From UBA1268 sp002694955 (lineage in GTDB: Bacteria > Planctomycetota > Planctomycetia > Pirellulales > UBA1268), in contig JALCBP010000103.1 of NCBI GenBank assembly GCA_028066355.1, forward strand, positions 1 to 6,889: DNA of 6,889 nucleotides, given 5' to 3'. Shown here piece by piece: positions 1 to 5,037 of the stretch (the stretch's first letter is position 1; each line of letters begins with the position of its first letter). The position numbers were made by a program, and so were the translations under genes. The notes under the pieces are model-generated. The model was not told the origin of the DNA. It searched no databases and worked only from the letters and a program-made list of their open reading frames with translations.

Positions 1-442
1 CCGTGTATGGAATCTCTTTCGTCCGAGTCTCGTAGACCGGCTTGCAAACCGTATACGGAATAGTTCGTGTACGAGTCTCCCAAACTGGCTTGCAGACTGT
101 GTATTCGACATCACGATAGCATTGCTCTTTTTCATAACGAATACAGTTGATTTTCTTCTGCTCGACCACCTTTTCGCATACGGTTTTGTAACACGTGTAC
201 TGTTTTTTCTCGTAGACAATGTCCTTGACGAGTTGTGGACCACAACATGATGGATCTGCACATGACGGCTCACAAGTCTCACAACGGCCGCAGTTCTTAC
301 GAGCTTTCGAGAAACTTACCAACGAAACTTTTGTTGACCCGTGTTGGTAGTTAGCTAGACCACAATAAGCAGCATCTGTTTTACTTGTACTGAGCAACAC
401 CACTGCCACTGACATCATGGCACAGACAAAAATCTTGTTCAT
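1..442 (-). CDS. YTV-repeat, cysteine-rich secreted protein (planctomycete cell-wall type), C-terminus cut off
   Basis: The frame opens at ATG 442 and stays open for 147 codons to the left edge, so the C-terminus is missing. A purine-rich AGAGAG lies 6 nt before the ATG. Residues 1-25 look like a Sec signal peptide: Lys3, a hydrophobic stretch, then cleavage near Thr-Asp-Ala-Ala. The next part (26-70) is small and Cys-rich (CGRCETC, then SCADPSCCG). From residue 77 there are Tyr/Cys/Lys-rich segments, then two clear 16-residue units at 114-129 and 130-145 beginning YTVCKPV and containing ETRT, with a third starting at 146. This matches the YTV repeats known from large planctomycete wall proteins. 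Regular cysteines suggest disulfide cross-linking in the envelope; that is inference. No enzymatic motif is visible. The class is fairly certain, the exact role is not. It is divergent from rex, and nothing ties the two functionally. Confidence 0.82.
   Translation of the reverse strand, partial: MNKIFVCAMMSVAVVLLSTSKTDAAYCGLANYQHGSTKVSLVSFSKARKNCGRCETCEPSCADPSCCGPQLVKDIVYEKKQYTCYKTVCEKVVEQKKINCIRYEKEQCYRDVEYTVCKPVWETRTRTIPYTVCKPVYETRTKEIPYT
8..103 (-). repeat. Tandem 48-bp coding repeats (YTV units)
   Basis: Two adjacent 48-bp units read on the minus strand (103-56 and 55-8), each encoding 16 residues of pattern YTVCKPV[W/Y]ETRT..IP. A third begins at position 7 and runs off the window. Differences lie largely at third codon positions, with W/Y and RT/KE replacements, so the repeat is kept at protein level rather than being a recent DNA duplication. 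Confidence 0.8.
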
Positions 443-578
443 AACGTTCTCTCTTGCTCTTCGGTCTCTCTAGAAATCAATCCTTCGATTTTTAAAATAT
501 TCAGCGGACGCAGATTGGTACAGCGAGTCAAGCATCAATACGTACTCCTTAAAGATCGCCCATAAACTCTACGCAGGA

Positions 579-597
579 TGATTTCTTTTCGAAATCA
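579..597. promoter_or_regulatory. Inverted repeat TGATTTC-N5-GAAATCA, followed by a T run
   Basis: Seven-base perfect arms (579-585 and 591-597) flank a 5-nt centre. Six T residues follow at 603-608, after a 5-nt gap. Read on the plus strand this resembles a weak intrinsic terminator, but no plus-strand gene lies upstream in the window. It could equally be a protein-binding dyad between the two divergent genes. It is AT-rich, so its hairpin stability is modest. Confidence 0.3.
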
Positions 598-611
598 GTG
601 CATTTTTTCTA

Positions 612-640
612 TTGTCAACATGGCATTACAATCGTTACAT
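612..640 (+). promoter_or_regulatory. Candidate rex promoter
   Basis: TTGTCA at 612-617 matches the sigma70-type -35 box in 5 of 6 bases. After 17 nt, TTACAT at 635-640 is only a 3 of 6 match to the -10 box. TACAAT at 627-632 is a better -10 but lacks a good -35. The segment includes an imperfect dyad, TTGT 612-615 with ACAA 628-631, reminiscent of Rex operators but with the halves too far apart. Weak, by eye only. Confidence 0.25.
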
Positions 641-726
641 CCGGAGATTGAGTCCCATGGATTTGCGATACGTCATTCCCTCGGGTTAAAGTTTTGGATA
701 TTTCACTGGGGTCTGGCAGATATTTC

Positions 727-1473
727 ATGGTGACTGAAGACACAAATGATCGACCGAATGAGATACCTTCGGACGCTACCGTTCCAAAGGTTGTCGTAAG
801 CAGAATCAGTCTCTATTTACGGGAACTGCAACGGCTCCAGTCCGCTGGTAAAAAAACTATATCTTCCAGCCAACTCGGAACTCTTCTCGGCTTCAGCGAT
901 GCTCAAGTCAGAAAAGACCTTGGATTCTTTGGGCAATTTGGCTACCCGGGAGTTGGCTATCGTTGCGACGAACTCATTAATGCCATGCGCGACATCTTAG
1001 GAACAAACCAATCCTGGCCTGTTGTCATGATTGGAGCAGGCAATCTTGGCCTTGCGTTGCTTGGATACAAAGGTTTCGGTCAACAGAATTTTTCAATCGA
1101 AGCAGCCTTTGACGCAGACTTAAAAAAAATTGGGAAAGTTATTCAGGGGATACAGATTCAACCACTTGAAGAACTATCCGAAACTGTAAAAACGAAGGGC
1201 ATTCGGCTCGGAATGATTGTTGTTCCCGCAAACCGTGCGCAAGAAGCAGCCAATGATCTTGTAAAGGCTGGCATCGAAGGTATCGTCAATTTTGCTCCTG
1301 TGACACTCACCCTTCCGGCTGATGTACAGGAAGTCGCAGTAGATCTTGCAATCGAGCTGGAACAGCTATCTTTTGCTGTAACGAGCATTCTGAATCGTCC
1401 AACAAATCAGCCTCCCGCCTCCGATAATGTCTTGCCTAATCCGCCTGCTGGAGTCCCTCACAATCGTGATTAG
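727..1473 (+). CDS. rex: Redox-sensing transcriptional repressor Rex
   Basis: Rex binds DNA when NADH is scarce and lets go when NADH/NAD+ rises, typically controlling fermentation and respiration genes. From ATG 727 it is 248 aa. Residues 20-78 form the winged-helix domain, with the motif SDAQVRKDLGFFGQFGYPGVGY at about 57-78. A Rossmann domain follows, with GAGNLG at 103-108 and the acidic FDAD near 128-131, then VVPA near 165, NFAP near 188 and the C-terminal swapped helix DLAIELEQLSF at about 206-216. The last ~25 residues are a Pro/Asn-rich tail of no known role. The frame also opens at TTG 694 (259 aa). I prefer 727 because 694 is a poor codon without a clear ribosome-binding site and the extra residues lie outside the family fold, but the site before 727 is also weak. 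It appears monocistronic; the target operators lie elsewhere. Confidence 0.93.
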   Translation: MVTEDTNDRPNEIPSDATVPKVVVSRISLYLRELQRLQSAGKKTISSSQLGTLLGFSDAQVRKDLGFFGQFGYPGVGYRCDELINAMRDILGTNQSWPVVMIGAGNLGLALLGYKGFGQQNFSIEAAFDADLKKIGKVIQGIQIQPLEELSETVKTKGIRLGMIVVPANRAQEAANDLVKAGIEGIVNFAPVTLTLPADVQEVAVDLAIELEQLSFAVTSILNRPTNQPPASDNVLPNPPAGVPHNRD

Positions 1474-1660
1474 ATGAGATCGCTACGGGGGCTCGACCAG
1501 CGCAAAACCATCTTTGCTATTTCCAGTTTCTGGAACAATCAAGTACCAAGGCTAACGCGGATCTTCCTCCGAACAAAGCACTTTAAAGGCACATCGAATC
1601 TGATGTCAGGTTTGCCATCAACAGAATCAAGAAAAACACGCTATACTATGACAGCTTCAC
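1474..1660 (+). other. Intergenic region between rex and tRNA-Gln
   Basis: Non-coding spacer. A short hairpin at 1521-1535 (TTCCAG, loop TTT, CTGGAA) lies about 47 nt after the rex stop but has no T tract, so it is at best a weak terminator for rex or, on the other strand, for doxX. A tRNA promoter candidate lies at its right end. A frame opening with ATG at 1474 runs through the tRNA to 1710; it has no ribosome-binding site and no recognisable protein, so I do not call it. Confidence 0.5.
1618..1647 (+). promoter_or_regulatory. Candidate promoter of tRNA-Gln
   Basis: TATACT at 1642-1647 is a 5 of 6 match to a -10 box and lies 13 nt before the mature tRNA 5' end. TCAACA at 1618-1623, with an 18-nt spacer, is a 4 of 6 match for the -35 box. 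The position suits a tRNA transcript with a very short leader removed by RNase P. Confidence 0.4.
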
Positions 1661-1731
1661 TACCCGGTGGTGTAACGGTAGCACAAGGGTTTTTGGTACC
1701 CTTAGTCTAGGTTCAAATCCTAGCCGGGTAG
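1661..1731 (+). tRNA. tRNA-Gln (anticodon UUG)
   Basis: A full cloverleaf folds by hand. The acceptor stem is TACCCGG (1661-1667) with CCGGGTA (1724-1730), 7 of 7 pairs. The D arm is 1670-1684 with a GG in the loop. The anticodon stem AGGGT/ACCCT (1686-1690, 1698-1702) is perfect, and its loop TTTTGGT places anticodon TTG at 1693-1695 or its equivalent TTG at 1693-1695 counted as positions 34-36, decoding CAA as Gln. The T stem CTAGG/CCTAG encloses TTCAAAT. U1-A72 and G73 are typical glutamine-tRNA identity elements. The bases after G73 are CTG, so CCA is not encoded and must be added by the CCA enzyme. The last 12 bases overlap, antisense, the 3' end of the doxX-like gene. Confidence 0.96.
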
Positions 1732-2301
1732 CTGCATTGATGGAGTGTCAGGCACTTTAGTTGTGTCCTGTGAGTCGTTTGGCGACAAAGAAGACACCGC
1801 ACCCGAATGACCGCTGCTTATTTTGTTTGTTCCTCGATTACCTAGTGAACTTTCACTAGGTATGTGCTTGGATTTCTTTCTCTGGTCAAAACTTCCTGGA
1901 CCCGATCCATTCGCAATGATGAATATCATTGTGCCGCAAAGAGCCAAATTCTTGAGAAATTGAATCATCTCAGTTGGCTGATGATCCGCGTCTGCATTCC
2001 AGAAGTCATGAAAGTAGTAGGTTGCTCCTACGAGAAAGAGAAGCAGCATACACGCACCTAGACGAGCTTTAAACCCAGCAGCAACCGATAATCCTCCAAG
2101 GATCAAAAATACTATCGCGCCACACAGTAAATACTTGTGAGCAGGTATGCCAAGAATTTCATCCTGAGGCATGCCCTTTGATGCCATCAGATCAGCAACA
2201 CTATTGAAATTTACGATTTTGTTTCCAAATGCACTCAGCAGAAAGATTACTGAAATCATCAGCCTGCCTGCACAGGCAAGAACCCCTTGAATAATTCTCA
2301 C
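1720..2301 (-). CDS. DoxX-family membrane protein with a Ser-rich C-terminal tail
   Basis: A 193-aa inner-membrane protein of the DoxX/quinol-oxidase-subunit-like family, small four-helix proteins of mostly unproven function. Hydrophobic segments lie at about 5-25, 56-76, 79-95 and 115-131. Family hallmarks are a SAFGNK-like motif after helix 1, YYFHDFW (95-101) after helix 3, and GPGS near 134 closing the core. About 50 further residues are hydrophilic and Ser/Asn/Pro-rich, beyond the usual family end. I chose GTG 2301 because GGGGAGA (2308-2314) sits exactly 6 nt before it; the frame also opens at TTG 2364, which would overlap the upstream gene and has no such site. The gene starts 34 nt after the pseudouridine synthase and is probably co-transcribed with it. 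Its TAG (1722-1720) lies inside the tRNA-Gln gene on the opposite strand. Confidence 0.82.
   Translation of the reverse strand: MRIIQGVLACAGRLMISVIFLLSAFGNKIVNFNSVADLMASKGMPQDEILGIPAHKYLLCGAIVFLILGGLSVAAGFKARLGACMLLLFLVGATYYFHDFWNADADHQPTEMIQFLKNLALCGTMIFIIANGSGPGSFDQRKKSKHIPSESSLGNRGTNKISSGHSGAVSSLSPNDSQDTTKVPDTPSMQLPG
1839..1862. repeat. 24-bp palindrome, 11-bp perfect arms with a 2-bp centre
   Basis: The left arm TACCTAGTGAA (1839-1849) and right arm TTCACTAGGTA (1852-1862) are exact reverse complements around CT. It lies in the Ser-rich tail of the doxX-like gene, where it encodes part of PSESSLGN. It is the strongest dyad I found in the window. It could form a hairpin in the doxX mRNA or in antisense transcripts reading from the tRNA side, or bind a dimeric protein. 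Neither side carries a T tract. Confidence 0.75.
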
Positions 2302-2335
2302 GCTATGTCTCCCCAAGGATTGGTACTGCCAATTA

Positions 2336-3406
2336 TTATCTCCCTGCTGGCCCAAAATCAGCAAACTGGTGATCTTTCGGGAACTCTACTATTTCTTTCC
2401 CATATCTTTTTACCAATCTTTTTCGAACCTCTTGTAGATCTTTAGGGATCCGAGAATAAAAGAACATCTTATCACCGGTTACCGGGTGTACGAATCCTAA
2501 TTCAGCAGCATGCAAAGCAACCCGCGGTGTCCGTGATTGATCTTTTAACTCACAACCCACTGGGGCCGAATAGACTCGTTCACCACAGATGGGGTGCCCA
2601 CTTTCGGCGAGATGGATTCGGATCTGATGCGTCCTTCCTGTCTCCAGACGGCACTCGACCAGGGTATATGCATCAGCAAAATGTTCACATGGCCGAACAT
2701 GAGTGACCGCATGTTTACCTTTTCCATTATCTGCCGAACCCCGTCGACCATCACCCCGGTCCCGCACAAGACTCGAGATAATAGTGCCTTTACCAACATG
2801 ACCAACAGCAAAGGCGAGGTACTTACGATCAGTCGTATGCTGTCGAAACTGCTCTGCCAAAATTCTTCCAGCCGGTACCGTTCGGGCAAATACAAGGAGA
2901 CCGCTTGTTTCACGATCAATTCGATGGACCGGACGCACTTGCCCCGAGCGATGCAATCTTTCTTTTTTTAAACCACTTTTCCACTTGCCTTGTTTTGCTG
3001 CTTTTAAGAAACGCCCTATAACTGTTGGTAAAAGTTCATCAAGAGTTGGTTGCAACTGACGGCGGCGGGCCGGCCATCCTGCCTCTTCGTGGTGCCGAGT
3101 CGTCGTGATGCCTGCTGGCTTGTCAACAACGACAACGTGATCGTCGAGATGGACAATTTTTATGTCTTGCGGGCCCGGCGGTGCAGGAGCAGGCACGTCA
3201 AGAAACTTCACGACCTCTCCTTTATTCAGACGACGGGCGGCATCCAAGCAAATATTGCCATGAATTGTGATCCGCCGATTTCGAATCCACCGTTCAGCAA
3301 CAGCCCAACTTGTTCCCTTTATTTTTGTCCTAAGATAAGCTGCAAGGGTGCACCCACTCTCATCTTCAGTCACATGAAAAACCTGACCGGTTCCGTGCTT
3401 TGCCAT
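2336..3406 (-). CDS. RluA-family 23S-rRNA-type pseudouridine synthase (RluC/RluD-like)
   Basis: It isomerises specific uridines in RNA, most likely large-subunit rRNA, to pseudouridine. The 356-aa protein has an S4-type RNA-binding region at about 18-70 (AERWIRNRRITIHGN at 37-51) and then the catalytic domain: VVDKPAGI (93-100), HRIDRETSGLLVFA (161-174) with the nucleophile Asp164, and LETGRTHQIRIHLAESGHP (254-272). Between VVDKPAG and HRID there is a basic, Lys/Arg-rich stretch (about 105-158) longer than in E. coli RluD; it could contact RNA. ATG 3406 has an in-frame TGA just upstream, so the start is well bounded, though no Shine-Dalgarno is clear. Sequence alone cannot tell RluC, RluD or another target site. 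The doxX-like gene follows 34 nt downstream; purA is divergent. Confidence 0.92.
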   Translation of the reverse strand: MAKHGTGQVFHVTEDESGCTLAAYLRTKIKGTSWAVAERWIRNRRITIHGNICLDAARRLNKGEVVKFLDVPAPAPPGPQDIKIVHLDDHVVVVDKPAGITTTRHHEEAGWPARRRQLQPTLDELLPTVIGRFLKAAKQGKWKSGLKKERLHRSGQVRPVHRIDRETSGLLVFARTVPAGRILAEQFRQHTTDRKYLAFAVGHVGKGTIISSLVRDRGDGRRGSADNGKGKHAVTHVRPCEHFADAYTLVECRLETGRTHQIRIHLAESGHPICGERVYSAPVGCELKDQSRTPRVALHAAELGFVHPVTGDKMFFYSRIPKDLQEVRKRLVKRYGKEIVEFPKDHQFADFGPAGR

Positions 3407-3590
3407 AGATGTTCAAAATCTAGCGAATACGTTCGTGCTTTGAGAATCCTTCAATGAATCTCACCATAAGACCAAGGATTTCACGCTGCTTATGCAGATG
3501 CATCTTACATTCAGTAACGGTCTGCTCTAAGGGGCTCCCCATCAAATAACGCCAAAACCATGAGGCTAGAGCGGCCTAATCACCAGCCGC

Positions 3591-3618
3591 TTGACCGCAA
3601 TAAACCTAGTTTTAGACT
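3591..3618 (+). promoter_or_regulatory. Candidate promoter of the purA-uppS-cdsA operon
   Basis: TTGACC (3591-3596) is a 5 of 6 match to the -35 consensus. After 16 nt, TAGACT (3613-3618) is a 4 of 6 match to -10. Transcription would start near 3625, giving a leader of about 60 nt. An inverted repeat covers the spacer and the -10 box, as an operator would. By eye only; planctomycete promoters are poorly defined. Confidence 0.4.
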
Positions 3619-3627
3619 CGGTTTATT
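3599..3627. promoter_or_regulatory. Inverted repeat upstream of purA, possible operator
   Basis: Arms AATAAACC (3599-3606) and GGTTTATT (3620-3627) are perfect. After one mismatch (T3607/C3619), AGT (3608-3610) pairs with ACT (3616-3618), leaving the 5-nt centre TTTAG. The 29-bp dyad lies 60 bp before the purA start and overlaps the candidate -10 box. A regulator-binding site is the simplest reading; a leader hairpin or attenuator is possible if transcription starts further upstream. No T tract follows it. Confidence 0.5.
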
Positions 3628-3673
3628 ACAAAAGTGGCGTTCAGTTCGCCGCCTCAAAACAAATTCTCGAAGT

Positions 3674-3680
3674 GAGGGGA
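3674..3680 (+). promoter_or_regulatory. Ribosome-binding site of purA
   Basis: GAGGGGA lies 7 nt before GTG 3688 and decides this non-ATG start. The resulting protein begins MPGTCVIGLQWGDE, where the family normally begins, so the start is well supported. Confidence 0.75.
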
Positions 3681-3687
3681 ATCCAGC

Positions 3688-5037
3688 GTGCCCGGAACCT
3701 GCGTCATCGGTTTGCAATGGGGCGATGAAGCCAAAGGTAAACTTGTCGACATTCTCACAGAAAAACACGATGTCGTTGTTCGGTACCAAGGAGGCGCAAA
3801 TGCTGGTCACACGGTGGTCTCGGGTGGCGAAACATGGAAGCTCTCGCTAATTCCAAGTGGCATCCTCCGAGAAAATGTTACCTGTGTTGTGACTGGTGGT
3901 GTTGTTCTCGACCCGGCAAGTGCAATTCGTGAAATTGACATGCTCGAGTCACGAGGCGTCAAAGTAAATGAGAAACTGAGGCTCAGTGATCGGGCTCATG
4001 TTGTTTTCCCGTGGCACGTCATTGAAGATGGGATTCTCAACGGCAGCCTTTCTGGTGGTGAATCAATCGGGACAACAGGAAGGGGCATTGGGCCCTGTTA
4101 CAGAGATAAGGTTGGTCGGTCACTTGCGATTCGACTCGGAGACCTTTATCGCCAAGAATTTCGCTCTTCTTTTGATCATATCGTCAACGTGAAGCAACGA
4201 TTTCTTAAAGCGAGTCGGCCACCTGAAAGTGATACTATCGAACTTGATGCTGAAACAATATTTAAACAATATCAGGAATATGCCGAACGACTCCGTGACT
4301 ACGTTGGAGAGACCACAAACTATCTTTTGGATTCTGTTGAATCTGGTAAACCACTTCTGTTCGAAGGTGCACAGGGTGCATTACTTGATATCGACCACGG
4401 CACATTCCCGTTTGTTACGAGTAGCAACTCGTCCGGTGTTGGAGTGTCAAGTGGATCAGGCGTTCCCGGGCAGTGGATCACTCGAACAATTGGTGTGTTG
4501 AAAGCCTACTCAACGCGAGTTGGTGGTGGACCTCTTCCAACTGAGCAAGAAAACGAAATAGGAAAACACCTCCAAGAACGCGGTAAAGAGTTTGGTACCG
4601 TGACTCAACGACCACGACGCTGTGGTTGGTTTGATGCAGTCGCCACCCGGTATTCTGCCCGGCTTTCGGGCGCTAATGAACTTGCTGTAATGCTGCTCGA
4701 TGTTCTCTCTGAAATTGATGAACTCCGTATATGTACGGGCTATAAAATAAACGGGAACGTTACGAATGAGTTTCCCGCACACATTGATGATTTGAAGACT
4801 GCGGAGCCAATCTACGAGACACTTCCTGGATGGAAGGACGATTTAACAACTGTTCGTAACGAAGCAGACCTCCCGACCAATGCAATTAAATATATAGATC
4901 GTATTGGCGAACTTCTCGGTCGACCTGTAACTATTGTTTCGGTCGGACCAGATCGAGAGCAAACCATTTTTCGCAGTGGAATTAACCAGCCTGCACAATG
5001 CTGTCCAAATACCCAACAGGAACGAGCAACGGTGTGA
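3688..5037 (+). CDS. purA: Adenylosuccinate synthetase
   Basis: Catalyses IMP + L-aspartate + GTP to adenylosuccinate, the first committed step to AMP, in the cytosol. The 449-aa frame covers the whole family (E. coli PurA is 432 aa). QWGDEAKGK (10-18) is the nucleotide loop with catalytic Asp13; NAGH at 38-41 supplies the catalytic His41. Then come IPSGIL, TTGRGIGPCYRDKVGR, FEGAQGALLDIDHG, LKAYSTRVGGGPLPTE, RPRRCGWFDAV and VSVGPDREQTI near the C-terminus. One departure is Ala15 where the common motif has Gly (GDEGKGK). The last ~17 residues (GINQPAQCC and on) extend past the usual end. The start is GTG 3688 with a strong ribosome-binding site. The stop TGA overlaps the preferred uppS start by 4 nt, so it is the first gene of a coupled operon. 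Confidence 0.97.
   Translation: MPGTCVIGLQWGDEAKGKLVDILTEKHDVVVRYQGGANAGHTVVSGGETWKLSLIPSGILRENVTCVVTGGVVLDPASAIREIDMLESRGVKVNEKLRLSDRAHVVFPWHVIEDGILNGSLSGGESIGTTGRGIGPCYRDKVGRSLAIRLGDLYRQEFRSSFDHIVNVKQRFLKASRPPESDTIELDAETIFKQYQEYAERLRDYVGETTNYLLDSVESGKPLLFEGAQGALLDIDHGTFPFVTSSNSSGVGVSSGSGVPGQWITRTIGVLKAYSTRVGGGPLPTEQENEIGKHLQERGKEFGTVTQRPRRCGWFDAVATRYSARLSGANELAVMLLDVLSEIDELRICTGYKINGNVTNEFPAHIDDLKTAEPIYETLPGWKDDLTTVRNEADLPTNAIKYIDRIGELLGRPVTIVSVGPDREQTIFRSGINQPAQCCPNTQQERATV

Larger units (their letters stand above)
443..726. other. Divergent intergenic region between the YTV gene and rex
   Basis: About 280 bp without a credible gene. It carries the ribosome-binding site of the YTV gene (449-455), an AT-rich patch near 489-501, an inverted repeat at 579-597 followed by a T run, and an imperfect TTGT/ACAA dyad at 612-631. 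I see no small ORF with a good start signal. If rex used the upstream TTG at 694, the last 33 bp would be coding. Confidence 0.6.
3407..3687. other. Divergent intergenic region between the pseudouridine synthase and purA
   Basis: About 280 bp with no credible gene. Near purA it holds two successive dyads: AGCGGC/GCCGCT (3570-3575 and 3586-3591, 10-nt loop), then a larger one at 3599-3627. A candidate promoter (3591-3618) overlaps both. The purA ribosome-binding site is at 3674-3680. The part next to the pseudouridine synthase (3407-3540) shows no convincing promoter to me. Confidence 0.6.

Noticed and set aside
1..442. The 48-bp repeats as a CRISPR or mobile-element repeat
   Set aside because: They are adjacent, in frame, without spacers, and diverge mostly at third codon positions, as protein repeats do.
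1521..1535. Hairpin TTCCAG-TTT-CTGGAA as the rex terminator
   Set aside because: A 6-bp stem with no T tract on either strand; too weak to call as a terminator.
1474..1710. 78-codon plus-strand frame right after the rex stop
   Set aside because: It runs into the tRNA-Gln gene, has no ribosome-binding site and no recognisable protein features.
1839..1862. The palindrome as a confirmed Rex operator
   Set aside because: The half-sites are similar but the central spacing is 2 bp instead of about 4, and the outer bases are not the usual TTGTGAA/TTCACAA.
2302..2364. Upstream extension of the doxX-like gene from TTG 2364
   Set aside because: It would overlap the pseudouridine synthase and adds polar residues outside the family core; GTG 2301 has a strong, well-spaced ribosome-binding site.
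2594..3457. Plus-strand frames of 125 and 135 codons opposite the pseudouridine synthase
   Set aside because: They are antisense to a gene with clear catalytic motifs and show no domain, signal or coding pattern of their own.
3496..3505. 10-bp palindrome AGATGCATCT upstream of the pseudouridine synthase
   Set aside because: It is short, isolated and not placed at a convincing promoter; it could easily be chance.
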